Positions 8,390-17,093 of a stretch of DNA of 64,000 nucleotides are shown one piece after another (positions within the stretch are counted from its first letter, which is position 1; each line of letters starts with the position of its first letter). The position numbers and the translations under genes were made by a program. The notes beneath the pieces are model-generated. The model saw nothing but the letters and a program-made list of their open reading frames with translations. It was not told where the DNA came from and did not search any database. Source of the stretch: Alphaproteobacteria bacterium (GTDB lineage: Bacteria; Pseudomonadota; Alphaproteobacteria; Rhodobacterales; Rhodobacteraceae); the NCBI GenBank assembly GCA_024280735.1, contig JAJRPO010000025.1:124001-188000 (forward strand), in the 5' to 3' direction.

Positions 8390-8785
8390 TTATGCAGCAG
8401 AGGGGCCGCTGCGCGCGTTCATGTATTTCTTGCCTGCCTGAACGCTGATATCAACCGCTTTATCGATGGGCATATGGCGCGATCCAGCTAATTTCACCAA
8501 CATCGGCAGGTTCACGCCGTATAAAAACTTGCGCTCGACGCCATTACAAGCACACATTGATAGGTTAGAGGGAGAGCTGCCAAACATATCGACCACAATT
8601 ACCACGCCGTCACCCTGATCCACACCATCAGCCGCTTCGCAGATTTCTTGCTCTTTTCCACCTCGGTCACACTCAGCAGCAACAGAAATCGCCCGAATGC
8701 CCTGTTGTTTGCCAATCACATGCTCCACGGCGGCCAAATATTCTTTGGCCAGCCCACCATGTGCAACAATTACAATCCCGATCAA
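8390..8785 (-). CDS. manX: PTS EIIA component, mannose family
   Basis: A 131-residue EIIA-Man type domain that begins MIGIVIVAHGGLA, with the phosphorylatable histidine at position 9. VVIVVDMFGSSPSNL near residues 61-75 is the second conserved block. It would accept phosphate from HPr-His15. No EIIB/C/D partners are visible, so it most likely has a regulatory role, as described for the ManX-HPr-HPrK set in Sinorhizobium. It lies 9 bases downstream of rapZ. Confidence 0.9.
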   Translation of the reverse strand: MIGIVIVAHGGLAKEYLAAVEHVIGKQQGIRAISVAAECDRGGKEQEICEAADGVDQGDGVVIVVDMFGSSPSNLSMCACNGVERKFLYGVNLPMLVKLAGSRHMPIDKAVDISVQAGKKYMNARSGPSAA

Positions 8786-8794
8786 GCCGGACTC

Positions 8795-9682
8795 CTAACC
8801 CGTTTCCGCATCTTTGCGGCGCTCCATTTCCCGATGTCGAATAGACACCTGCCAGCCCCCATCTGCAAGGGCTTTTGACAATTCTTCGGTAATAGCAACT
8901 GACCTGTGTTGCCCTCCGGTGCAGCCAAGGCCAATGCTGAAATGCGCTTTGCCTTCCTGTTGGTATGCGGGCAACAACAACAGCACCATATCAAACAATT
9001 GTTTAAAGAATATCTCATAGCGATCGTCGGCGGCCACATAAGCCTTAACCTCGGCATCCATCCCGGTTTTTGAGCGCAGCGATTCCTGCCAATGCGGGTT
9101 CCGTAAGAACCGACAATCCAGCATCATATCCAACCCACGTGGTGCGCCGCGTTTATAGGAAAACGATTGAACCGAGACGGCCAGCGTTTCTGACTTTTCT
9201 TCTGCAAAAACCATACCGATTTCTGCTTTCAATTCATGCGGAGTAAAATGGGTGGTTTCGATCAATGTACCTGCCCTGTCACGCAATGGTTCCAACAGCT
9301 GCTTTTCCTGCTCGATTCCTTTGATTGGCGTTTCATCCGGCGTCAGGGGGTGGCGCCGCCGCGTCTCGCTATAACGGCGCAACAGGGTTTCGACAGTACT
9401 GTCCAGAAACAACAATGTGCCGTCATAGCTTGCCAGTTCATCAATCGTATCCAGCAGCTCCAGCACTTTGGCAGGCTCAAAATCCCGTGTCCGCACATCA
9501 ATGCCCAGCGCCATAGACCGCTCCAGCGGTGGTCCGGTCAGCAACCTTGGCAGCAGGGCCAGCGGCATACTGTCGATGGTCTCAAAACCCAGATCTTCAA
9601 ATGCGTTGATAGCAGTACTGCGTCCGGCACCCGACGGACCCGTGACCAAAACTATTTTGGGGCGTGCTTGTGGCGCGATCAT
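8795..9682 (-). CDS. rapZ: RapZ/YvcJ family RNase adapter and nucleotide-binding protein
   Basis: A 295-residue protein of the usual family length. It has an N-terminal P-loop, VTGPSGAGRSTAINAFEDLG (residues 13-32), and a conserved C-terminal domain with IGLGCTGGQHRSV. In E. coli RapZ guides RNase E to the GlmZ sRNA and senses amino-sugar status; the alphaproteobacterial targets are not known. The gene is placed between hprK and the EIIA gene, a common arrangement that links it to PTS phosphorylation state. Confidence 0.93.
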   Translation of the reverse strand: MIAPQARPKIVLVTGPSGAGRSTAINAFEDLGFETIDSMPLALLPRLLTGPPLERSMALGIDVRTRDFEPAKVLELLDTIDELASYDGTLLFLDSTVETLLRRYSETRRRHPLTPDETPIKGIEQEKQLLEPLRDRAGTLIETTHFTPHELKAEIGMVFAEEKSETLAVSVQSFSYKRGAPRGLDMMLDCRFLRNPHWQESLRSKTGMDAEVKAYVAADDRYEIFFKQLFDMVLLLLPAYQQEGKAHFSIGLGCTGGQHRSVAITEELSKALADGGWQVSIRHREMERRKDAETG

Positions 9683-9696
9683 TGTCGGTGCTTTCG

Positions 9697-10119
9697 TTAC
9701 GGTCCAGAAAACCTGACCATCAATGCAGATGCCAAATTTGGCACATTCGCGCCATTTATCAAGTCAATTTGTGCTGAACCGATCACGATTTTGCGCGGCT
9801 GTGGTAATCGATCCGGCTCGTCTTGTTCCAATGACACCACAAACGACAATTGTGTTGAAGGTAAATAGGCACATTCCAGAATCCCCAGAAACCGTGCCTC
9901 TATTTTGCCGCCAATCGTAACAGGCGCCCGCATTTCGATACCTGAGGGGGTTTGCACAAGCAGCGTTTGATCGTCAGAAACCAAGATGGCACCAAGGGCA
10001 ATCAATTGAATCGCAAGCCCAGACTTTCCACAGCCAGACGGCCCTGTAATCAACAGGCCCGACCCGTTAATCGCAACCGACGTTGCGTGGATCAGGCCTG
10101 TTGGAATTTTCGCTGTCAC
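9697..10119 (-). CDS. hprK: HPr kinase/phosphorylase, short alphaproteobacterial form
   Basis: A 140-residue protein with a Walker A loop GPSGCGKS at residues 26-33 and a downstream DDQTLL segment. It contains only the catalytic domain; the N-terminal domain of the roughly 310-residue Firmicutes HprK is absent, which is normal in alphaproteobacteria. It should phosphorylate HPr on Ser46 and may reverse this. ATG 10119 overlaps the chvG stop by 4 bases, so expression is coupled to the two-component system. Confidence 0.92.
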   Translation of the reverse strand: MTAKIPTGLIHATSVAINGSGLLITGPSGCGKSGLAIQLIALGAILVSDDQTLLVQTPSGIEMRAPVTIGGKIEARFLGILECAYLPSTQLSFVVSLEQDEPDRLPQPRKIVIGSAQIDLINGANVPNLASALMVRFSGP

Positions 10120-11774
10120 ACAGGCAGCCCAACAACAAAACGCGCGCCCAGCGGGGCGTCGTCTTCGCTGGCACCCTTTGGCCGGATGTTTTCGGCCCAG
10201 ATTACGCCTTTATGGGCCTCGACGATTTGTTTGGAAATCGACAACCCAAGACCGGAGTTATTACCAAAGTTTTCGGCAGATCGTTCCGAATAAAACCGTT
10301 TGAACACTTTGGTCAAAGCCTCGTTTGGAATGCCGGGGCCAGTATCCTCAACCACGATCAGCACACGATTATCTTTCGCGCGCGCCCAAACACGTACCGC
10401 ATCGCCTTCGCCACAAAAAGAAACAGCGTTGGTAATCAGGTTCACAAAAACCTGCGCAAGGCGGGCCTCTAGCCCGTCATACATGATCGGTTCATTGGGC
10501 TGCACCCAGATCAACTCGACACCTTTGTCGCCTGCTTCGTGGCCGTGAAACTCTACAATCCGATCCAACATCAATGTCAAATCAAACGGCTCCAGTTCCT
10601 CTTTGACCAGCTCCGCATCCAAACGCGAGGCGTTCGATATATCGGTCACCAGACGATCCAGACGGCGCACATCATGCTCGATCACATCCAGCAGTTTGTT
10701 CCGGTTTTTATCTTCCTTCACAATCCGTAAGGTCTCCACTGCAGAACGTAAGCTAGCCAAAGGGTTCTTGATTTCATGCGCCACGTCAGCGGCGAATTCC
10801 TCATTTGTATCAATCCGTTCATACAACGCGGAGGTCATATCCCGCATTGCCCGCGACAAATGCCCAATTTCATCGGGACGGCCTGTCAAATCAGGAATGC
10901 GTATCCGCTCCGGCTCGCCAGAGCGCCCTTGTTTTGTTGCGCCTGCCTCGGCAGCGGCAGCCAAATCGTGAATGGGGTTGGCAATTGCGTTGGCCAATAC
11001 AATGGACAAAACTATGGAAACAACGACTGCCAACAGGAACAGGCGCAAAACGGTTTCCTGCTCGCCGCGCAACAAGCTGTCCAGATAGCCAGCCTGCGAG
11101 GTCAGAACAACCGCACCGACAATCTGGCCTTCAACCTTAACCGGTTTCGCAACAGACAGGACAGTCTCGCCGGATTGAATAGAAGCGCGCCGGATCAATT
11201 CTTGCCCTGCAAGCGCCGCGTCGGCCATTTCCTGCGCCATCATGCTTTCGCTCGCCGGCGCATTTGGGTTCGTTGCCCCGCCAAAGCCGGAAGCCCAGCT
11301 CATGACTCCGCCAAGCCAACCCGAAATTCCACGGCCCTTTGCCGCATTCGCTTGCCAATCGCCGGAAATCATCCCGCTATTTGCACCATCAAGAGTATAG
11401 GTGCGAACACTTGTGCCCTCGGATACTGTCAAATCATCCAGCAAGCCTGTGCTATTCTCAAGGCTCATGCGTTCTTGCAATACACCCGAATAAAGGCTGG
11501 CTTCGACCAACATGGCATTTTGCTTTTCCTGTGCCAGCCCACCTTTGAACTGGTTCAGGTACAGCATACCCACCAACAAAACGCACAGCGCGATCAGATT
11601 AAAGATGATAATTCGGCGGGCCAGAGCAGATGACCGGATGCGGAAAAAGCCCAGACCGCCAAAACCCAGACTATTGGCCAGCCTTGATAGTTTGCTGTGG
11701 TTCAAAAGTTTAGACATGAGTCCCCGGCCGTCGCGCGGTTCATCTGCCAAATGCTCATCAGCAATGGCAGCCAT
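10116..11774 (-). CDS. chvG: Sensor histidine kinase ChvG
   Basis: A 552-residue membrane histidine kinase. Transmembrane helices are at about residues 54-73 and 243-265, enclosing a periplasmic sensor of about 170 residues. A HAMP-like linker follows, then the H-box FAADVAHEIKNPLASLRS with His333, an N-box (LITNAVSFC) and a G-box (VEDTGPGIPNEALTKVF). ChvG/ExoS kinases respond to acid or envelope stress and phosphorylate ChvI. The periplasmic part carries a glycine/alanine-rich insert near residues 150-175. Its ATG overlaps the chvI stop by one base (TAATG). Confidence 0.92.
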   Translation of the reverse strand: MAAIADEHLADEPRDGRGLMSKLLNHSKLSRLANSLGFGGLGFFRIRSSALARRIIIFNLIALCVLLVGMLYLNQFKGGLAQEKQNAMLVEASLYSGVLQERMSLENSTGLLDDLTVSEGTSVRTYTLDGANSGMISGDWQANAAKGRGISGWLGGVMSWASGFGGATNPNAPASESMMAQEMADAALAGQELIRRASIQSGETVLSVAKPVKVEGQIVGAVVLTSQAGYLDSLLRGEQETVLRLFLLAVVVSIVLSIVLANAIANPIHDLAAAAEAGATKQGRSGEPERIRIPDLTGRPDEIGHLSRAMRDMTSALYERIDTNEEFAADVAHEIKNPLASLRSAVETLRIVKEDKNRNKLLDVIEHDVRRLDRLVTDISNASRLDAELVKEELEPFDLTLMLDRIVEFHGHEAGDKGVELIWVQPNEPIMYDGLEARLAQVFVNLITNAVSFCGEGDAVRVWARAKDNRVLIVVEDTGPGIPNEALTKVFKRFYSERSAENFGNNSGLGLSISKQIVEAHKGVIWAENIRPKGASEDDAPLGARFVVGLPV

Positions 11775-12478
11775 TATTCAGTGTACCGATAACCGATGCC
11801 ATAAAGGGTCTCGATCGCCGAGAACTCCGAATCAACTGTACGCATTTTTTTGCGTAACCGCTTGATGTGGCTGTCGATTGTCCGGTCATCCACATACACT
11901 TGATCGTCATAAGCAACGTCCATCAACTGGTCGCGGCTTTTGACAAATCCGGGCCGTGTCGCCAGTGCTTGCAGCAACAAAAACTCGGTAACAGTCAGGG
12001 AAACGCTTTTTCCTTTCCAGGAAACGGAATGGCGCAACGGGTCCATAGTAAGCTCGCCCCGTTCAATCAAACCCTCGCTTTTATCCTCGGATACCACACC
12101 AGCATCGGAAACCCGCGCTTCTTGGCGGCGCAAGATTGCGCGGATGCGTTCCACCAGCAAACGTTGGGAAAACGGTTTGCGAACATAATCATCCGCGCCC
12201 ATACGCAGGCCCAAAACCTCGTCGATTTCATCATCTTTAGAGGTCAGGAAAATCACCGGAACATTCGATTTCTGCCGCAAGCGGGACAATAAATCCATAC
12301 CGTCCATACGGGGCATCTTGATATCCAGAACTGCCAATTCCGGCAACTCCTCGTTAAACGCATTCAGCGCCTGTAGCCCGTCGTGATATGTTGAAACTTC
12401 GTAACCCTCTGCCTCTAGTGTCATAGACACAGACGTCAGAATATTGCGGTCGTCATCGACCAACGCGATTCTTGCCAT
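11774..12478 (-). CDS. chvI: Response regulator ChvI (OmpR family)
   Basis: A 234-residue regulator. The receiver domain has the acidic pocket DDD at residues 8-10, phospho-acceptor Asp52 in [13 protein letters not shown], and the conserved Lys in VRKPFS. The C-terminal winged helix includes [16 protein letters not shown] and ends in GIGYRYTE. It is the first gene of a minus-strand operon with chvG, hprK, rapZ, EIIA, HPr and an acyltransferase, and is divergent from pckA. The same pairing occurs in rhizobia, where ChvI links envelope and acid signals to carbon metabolism. Confidence 0.94.
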   Translation of the reverse strand: MARIALVDDDRNILTSVSMTLEAEGYEVSTYHDGLQALNAFNEELPELAVLDIKMPRMDGMDLLSRLRQKSNVPVIFLTSKDDEIDEVLGLRMGADDYVRKPFSQRLLVERIRAILRRQEARVSDAGVVSEDKSEGLIERGELTMDPLRHSVSWKGKSVSLTVTEFLLLQALATRPGFVKSRDQLMDVAYDDQVYVDDRTIDSHIKRLRKKMRTVDSEFSAIETLYGIGYRYTE

Positions 12479-12820
12479 GGTATTTGCCCTCGAAAGCTGC
12501 CTGATTTTTTTTTATTATTGCACCCATTTAGAAAGGTAAGGTTTACAGAATCAACCAATTTCTGCCTTAGTCCGGCTATTTTTCGCCACAATTTTTCCCA
12601 ATTTTGTTCTTTGAGTCACACTTGTTACCGATAACGGGTCATTCTTGTTATCGTTAACTGTGTCAGAAAGCACGTAACCAACCTTTCAATGTCATTGTAT
12701 ATTGTTGTACACGGAACCCATTGAGACATCGAGTTGAGGCAGCCGATCAGGGCTGTTTTTAAGAACTATAATCGCAAGCGGGGCGGCATCACGCCAACCC
12801 GCACTAAGGAGCGTAATAAT
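12479..12820. other. Intergenic region between chvI and pckA
   Basis: A 342-base divergent intergenic region with no gene. It is AT-rich toward chvI, with an uninterrupted run of eight or more T near 12506-12515. It holds two GTTA-N4-TAAC palindromes (described separately) and a possible pckA -10 (TATATT, 12698-12703). The pckA ribosome-binding site AAGGAG is at 12806-12811. I could not place a confident chvI promoter. Confidence 0.7.
12624..12658. promoter_or_regulatory. Two LacI-type palindromic operators upstream of pckA
   Basis: GTTACCGATAAC (12624-12635) and GTTATCGTTAAC (12647-12658) share the form GTTA-N4-TAAC, each preceded by TT. Their centres are 23 bp apart, about two helical turns. 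This is the core of LacI/GalR-family operators such as the E. coli GntR site. In Sinorhizobium a LacI-family protein, PckR, controls pckA, so a PckR-like regulator encoded elsewhere is the likely binder (inference). Confidence 0.6.
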
Positions 12821-14425
12821 ATGGAAACTGGTCGCGTAAATCCAACCCAACGGTTGGAGGACACAGGCATTTCCGGTGTAAAAACCGTTCATTATAACCT
12901 ACAAGAGCCAGCTTTGATGACCGCAGCCCTACGCCGAGGCGAGGGCGAGTTGGGACAAGGGGGCACAATTTTGGTGTCCACTGGCGAATATACCGGTCGC
13001 TCTCCCAAAGATAAATTTGTCGTCGATGAACCATCCGTGAAAGACAGCATTTGGTGGGAGAACAACCCGCCGATGGACCCTGCCGCGTTTGATCGCCTGC
13101 ACGCCGACATGCTGGCCCACATGAAGGGCGGCGAATATTTCAGCCAGGACCTTTATGGCGGCGCGGATCCTGACCACCGATTGAATGTTCGGGTGATAAC
13201 CGAGCAGGCTTGGCATAACCTGTTCATCCGCACCATGTTGCGTCGCCCCGAGGCTTCGGCGCTTGATAGCTTTGTGCCGGAATACACCGTGATCAACTGC
13301 CCGTCGTTCAATTCTGATCCCGAACGCCATGGCTGTCGCTCAGATGTAGTGATCGTGACCTCGATCGAGAAAAAGCTGATTCTGATCGCGGGCACTGAAT
13401 ATGCCGGCGAAAACAAGAAATCGGTCTTCTCATTGCTGAACTATCTAATGCCCGCCAAGGGCATCATGCCAATGCATTGCTCCGCCAACCACGCCGTTGG
13501 CAACCCCGATGATGTGGCGGTTTTCTTTGGCTTGTCCGGCACCGGTAAAACCACGCTGTCCGCCGATCCAAACCGCACCCTGATCGGCGACGACGAGCAT
13601 GGCTGGTCAGACAACGGCACCTTTAACTTTGAGGGTGGCTGCTACGCCAAAACCATCAACCTGAGCGCCGAGGCTGAGCCGGAAATCCACGCCACCACGC
13701 AAAAGTTCGCCACTGTGATCGAAAACATGGTCTACGATGAACACACCAAGGAACTGGATTTCGAGGATGACAGCCTGACCGCCAACATGCGTTGCGCCTA
13801 TCCGCTGCATTATATCTCGAACGCCTCCGAATCGGCATTGGGTGGCACACCCAGAAATATCATCATGCTGACTTGTGACGCATTCGGCGTTCTTCCGCCA
13901 ATCTCTCGCCTGACCCCTGCGCAGGCAATGTACCATTTTCTATCCGGCTTCACCTCCAAGGTTGCAGGCACAGAACGCGGTGTGACAGAACCACAACCGA
14001 CATTCTCCACCTGCTTTGGCGCACCTTTCATGCCACGCCGACCAGAGGTATACGGGGCTCTATTACGGGACCGTATCGCCGAAAGCGGCGCAACCTGCTG
14101 GTTGGTGAATACCGGTTGGACAGGTGGCGCTTACGGCACCGGATCAAGAATGCCCATCAAAGCAACCCGCGCCCTGCTGACCGCAGCGCTTGACGGTTCG
14201 CTTGTCCAAGGTCAATTCCGTAAAGACGGCAATTTTGGCTTTGAAGCTCCGGTCTCAGTTGCCGGTGTCGATGATAAGCTACTGGACCCGCGCCAAACAT
14301 GGGCTGATGGCGCGGCTTATGACGCGCAAGCAGCGAAACTGGTACAGATGTTCAGCGATAACTTTGCTCAGTATGAACAATACGTCAGCGATGATGTGCT
14401 GGCTGAAAAGGTTATGGTTGGTTAA
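12821..14425 (+). CDS. pckA: Phosphoenolpyruvate carboxykinase (ATP)
   Basis: A 534-residue enzyme, the normal size for the ATP-dependent family. It converts oxaloacetate and ATP to PEP, CO2 and ADP, the first committed step of gluconeogenesis. The kinase P-loop is [16 protein letters not shown], followed by the metal-binding GDDEHGW. The N-terminal [12 protein letters not shown] block and the C-terminal [15 protein letters not shown] block are also typical. ATG 12821 has AAGGAG at 9 bases; the longer frame from 12734 is rejected. A strong terminator follows. The paired palindromes upstream suggest LacI-family control. Confidence 0.97.
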   Translation: METGRVNPTQRLEDTGISGVKTVHYNLQEPALMTAALRRGEGELGQGGTILVSTGEYTGRSPKDKFVVDEPSVKDSIWWENNPPMDPAAFDRLHADMLAHMKGGEYFSQDLYGGADPDHRLNVRVITEQAWHNLFIRTMLRRPEASALDSFVPEYTVINCPSFNSDPERHGCRSDVVIVTSIEKKLILIAGTEYAGENKKSVFSLLNYLMPAKGIMPMHCSANHAVGNPDDVAVFFGLSGTGKTTLSADPNRTLIGDDEHGWSDNGTFNFEGGCYAKTINLSAEAEPEIHATTQKFATVIENMVYDEHTKELDFEDDSLTANMRCAYPLHYISNASESALGGTPRNIIMLTCDAFGVLPPISRLTPAQAMYHFLSGFTSKVAGTERGVTEPQPTFSTCFGAPFMPRRPEVYGALLRDRIAESGATCWLVNTGWTGGAYGTGSRMPIKATRALLTAALDGSLVQGQFRKDGNFGFEAPVSVAGVDDKLLDPRQTWADGAAYDAQAAKLVQMFSDNFAQYEQYVSDDVLAEKVMVG

Positions 14426-14446
14426 CATTCCAGCCTACTGATTGAG

Positions 14447-14475
14447 AAAGCCGAGGCATCTGCCTCGGCTTTTTG
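14447..14475 (+). terminator. Rho-independent terminator of pckA
   Basis: AAAGCCGAGGC and GCCTCGGCTTT form a long GC-rich stem with a short loop (ATCT region), followed by a run of T. It lies 22 bases after the pckA stop codon. Confidence 0.9.
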
Positions 14476-14784
14476 TTACCCTCTCCGAATGCACATCAGC
14501 CGACCCTGAACTGCCGCCCGCTTAACCGCCCCAACGCGATATCCTCCAGCCCACCTGGCAATTTTCCTTCGGTAATCAGGAGGGTTGGCCATTTCAGGCA
14601 GGGAAAAAACGGACCAATAATATTTGGGCGCGCAATAAAATTTCGTCTACCTCCAACAAAGCGGTATTTTGTTGCGTCGCAGCATTGACCTCCATTGCCG
14701 CGCGCCATACACCCCGTATCAACGACCTGCGCGGTAATTCCGCTTAAAAGAAACTCTTTCCAATGTCTGAAAAGGCCCGCTGCT
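14476..14784. other. Intergenic region upstream of mcd, possible gene remnant
   Basis: About 310 bases between the pckA terminator and the mcd start with no intact gene that I can support. On the minus strand, 14695-14639 encodes MEVNAATQQNTALLEVDEI, which resembles the C-terminal end of the methyl-accepting chemotaxis signalling domain (TQQN-A-x-hydrophobic-E). It reaches a stop about 14 codons later with nothing recognisable upstream. The region must also hold the mcd promoter, which I could not place. Confidence 0.4.
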
Positions 14785-16434
14785 ATGATCCTGCCTGAAC
14801 TGTTGAACCTTTGCTCTGCTGCCATACCTGCTGTTGAAACAGTGGTTGGCAAAGCCAAGGAAAATCTGCGCGAAATGGTGAGTGTGAACGGTCGAGTTAA
14901 CAGCAAGTTGATGGAGGAAAACCAGTTCGCGGCCCACGCCTTGTCTTGGTTTACCACCTATCTCGAAAGCCTGCGCCAAATGCACCGCTGGGCCACAGCC
15001 CTAAAATCCGAAGACAAATTCGGCGAGCTGGAACAACTGATCCTGCAAATTTCTTTCGGCGAATATCTGTGGCAAGTCTGGGGCGGAATACCGATGTCTC
15101 AGGGCGAAATGGCCCGTCTGCAAGACCTCGGCCTTAGCCAGCAAGATCAAATGGCAATCGCTGCAGAGTCGGTGCAAATCCTGACCCAGCAAGGCAATAC
15201 CCAAGCCGCAAGGACCCGTCTGGTTGAACTGATGTTGGAGCGCGAAGGTGCGAACACTGTCGGCATGACCGGCCTTGATGACGAGCTGGAAATGGTCCGG
15301 GAACAGTTCCGCCGTTTTGCTGACGACAAGGTAATCCCCTACGCCCACGAATGGCACCTGAAGGATGAGTTGATCCCGATGGCAATCATCGAACAGATGT
15401 CCGAACTGGGCGTTTTTGGCCTGACCATCCCCGAAGAATACGGCGGCTTTGGCATGTCCAAGGCGACGATGTGTGTGGTCTCCGAGGAGCTGTCGCGCGG
15501 TTATATCGGCGTCGGCTCGCTTGGCACCCGTTCCGAAATTGCGGCGGAGTTGATCCTATGCGGCGGGACCGAGGAGCAAAAGCAAAAATGGTTACCGCTG
15601 ATTGCATCCGGTGAAAAGCTGCCTACCGCTGTTTTCACCGAACCAAACACGGGATCCGATTTGGGCAGCCTGCGCACCCGCGCTGTTAAGGACGGCGAAA
15701 ACTATACAGTTACCGGCAATAAAACCTGGATCACCCACGCGGCGCGCACCGATGTGATGACCCTGCTGGCCCGCACCGATCCCGAGACCAGTAATTATTC
15801 CGGCCTGTCGATGTTTCTGGCCGAAAAAACCCGTGGCACCGACGCCGAACCCTTCCCAACCGAGGGCATGACTGGCGGCGAAATTGAAGTTCTGGGCTAT
15901 CGTGGTATGAAGGAATACGAGTTGGCGTTCGACAACTTTCAGATCAAAGGTGAGAACCTGCTGGGCGGTGCCGAGGGCAATGGCTTTAAACAGCTGATGC
16001 AAACATTTGAATCCGCCCGCATCCAGACCGCCGCCCGCGCCATTGGCGTGGCCCAAAACGCCATGGAAACCGCGCTGCGTTACGCCCAAGAGCGCCAGCA
16101 ATTTGGCAAATCCTTGATCGAATTCCCGCGCATATCCGGTAAAATCGCCATGATGGCCGTGGAAATCATGATCACCCGCCAGCTAACATATTTCGCCGCC
16201 TCCGAGAAAGACAACGACCGCCGTTGCGACCTAGAGGCAGGAATGGCCAAATTGCTGGGCGCGCGCGTGGCATGGGCCGCCGCCGACAACGGCCTTCAAA
16301 TCCACGGCGGCAACGGTTTCGCCATGGAATACCCGATCAGCCGCATTCTGTGCGATGCTCGCATCCTGAACATCTTTGAAGGTGCCGCAGAAATTCAGGC
16401 AACGGTGATTGCACGGCGACTTTTGGATACTTAG
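14785..16434 (+). CDS. mcd: (2S)-methylsuccinyl-CoA dehydrogenase
   Basis: A 549-residue acyl-CoA dehydrogenase with an extra N-terminal domain of about 150 residues, the architecture and length typical of Mcd (about 550) as opposed to ordinary members (about 380). Mcd oxidises (2S)-methylsuccinyl-CoA to mesaconyl-CoA in the ethylmalonyl-CoA pathway and passes electrons to ETF. Visible features are the flavin-binding TAVFTEPNTGSDLGSL, WITHAARTD, and the C-terminal catalytic glutamate in NIFEGAAEIQ. ATG 14785 is chosen because MILPELLNLCSAAIPAVE opens the N-terminal domain; the frame itself is open back to 14695. The other ethylmalonyl pathway genes are not in the window. Confidence 0.85.
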   Translation: MILPELLNLCSAAIPAVETVVGKAKENLREMVSVNGRVNSKLMEENQFAAHALSWFTTYLESLRQMHRWATALKSEDKFGELEQLILQISFGEYLWQVWGGIPMSQGEMARLQDLGLSQQDQMAIAAESVQILTQQGNTQAARTRLVELMLEREGANTVGMTGLDDELEMVREQFRRFADDKVIPYAHEWHLKDELIPMAIIEQMSELGVFGLTIPEEYGGFGMSKATMCVVSEELSRGYIGVGSLGTRSEIAAELILCGGTEEQKQKWLPLIASGEKLPTAVFTEPNTGSDLGSLRTRAVKDGENYTVTGNKTWITHAARTDVMTLLARTDPETSNYSGLSMFLAEKTRGTDAEPFPTEGMTGGEIEVLGYRGMKEYELAFDNFQIKGENLLGGAEGNGFKQLMQTFESARIQTAARAIGVAQNAMETALRYAQERQQFGKSLIEFPRISGKIAMMAVEIMITRQLTYFAASEKDNDRRCDLEAGMAKLLGARVAWAAADNGLQIHGGNGFAMEYPISRILCDARILNIFEGAAEIQATVIARRLLDT

Positions 16435-16463
16435 AGCATTTCCCGTTCGGTTTGGATCAGATT

Positions 16464-16522
16464 ATCATCTTGGCCACCGACACAGCGCTTGTGAAACTGG
16501 TGCGTTCGGTGGCCAAGATGAT
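16464..16522. repeat. Perfect 17-bp inverted repeat downstream of mcd
   Basis: ATCATCTTGGCCACCGA (16464-16480) and TCGGTGGCCAAGATGAT (16506-16522) are exact reverse complements around a 25-base loop. The loop contains a smaller CACA...TGTG pairing. The repeat lies between the convergent mcd and the minus-strand gene ending at 16544. There is no T-run, so it is not a classical terminator. An AGAGCATTTC motif precedes it at 16433. Confidence 0.8.
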
Positions 16523-16543
16523 TCAAAATGCAGGCGAATTGCT

Positions 16544-16927
16544 TTAATATCCCAGCCTCGCTTCATCAATCTCACTGAAAAGTGCGTTGCGCCACTTTCC
16601 GGTTTGCACGTCAAACATATGGATAACACCGTCGACGTCATAGCCAATTGTCGTGGTGTTATCCCAAGGCCCAACCCATACTACTGAATAGGCACCAGTG
16701 CCCAAATCAATTGACCAGCGCCCCTGATCACGCGTTCCATAGTTGTTTTCACCGTGCAGACTCCCATCCACCCCAATCCGCGTCGTAAATCGGAAAGGCG
16801 GCTGGTACAGGCCTTCAAAGCACTTACCCGCAAGACGCGCCTTAAGGTCGGCACCGGAAAGGGGCGCATGGCTCAGTTGCTCTAGTTCAGCAACAGAGGC
16901 TGGCATTTCTGCATGTAGAACCATCAT
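16544..16927 (-). CDS. Hypothetical exported protein, body reading frame
   Basis: 127 residues, not recognised. After MMVLHAEMPASVAELEQL the sequence is soluble and beta-rich (RFTTRIGVDGSLHGENNYG, YSVVWVGPWDNTT), compatible with a small periplasmic domain. The first 12 residues look like the end of a signal peptide (hydrophobic MMVL, then a possible HA-E cleavage site) but lack the positively charged n-region. That n-region is found directly upstream in another frame (16986-16924). The gene is therefore frameshifted, or the two frames are coupled through the ATGA overlap. Convergent with mcd; upstream of it is a divergent lipoprotein gene. Confidence 0.55.
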   Translation of the reverse strand: MMVLHAEMPASVAELEQLSHAPLSGADLKARLAGKCFEGLYQPPFRFTTRIGVDGSLHGENNYGTRDQGRWSIDLGTGAYSVVWVGPWDNTTTIGYDVDGVIHMFDVQTGKWRNALFSEIDEARLGY

Positions 16928-16986
16928 TTGACCACAAGCGGCAGTGCGGCGGCTGAGATCGAACTTGTGGTAAATCGGGATTTCAT
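16924..16986 (-). other. Short signal-peptide-like reading frame ahead of the 16544-16927 gene
   Basis: ATG 16986 has GGAGA about 5 bases upstream and encodes MKSRFTTSSISAAALPLVVK, then TGA. The peptide has a basic start and a hydrophobic stretch, as in a Sec signal peptide. The stop overlaps the next ATG (ATGA at 16927-16924). Read together across a single frameshift, the two parts would give a complete signal peptide and the mature protein. Confidence 0.5.
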
Positions 16987-17093
16987 ATCATTCTCCGTTA
17001 ATGTGGCTTGGGCGCAAATATAGCCAAGCATTCCTCCCACTCGCAACACTTATGTAACCTTGCTCTTCCCCATCAAATTTGCAAACCTGCATT

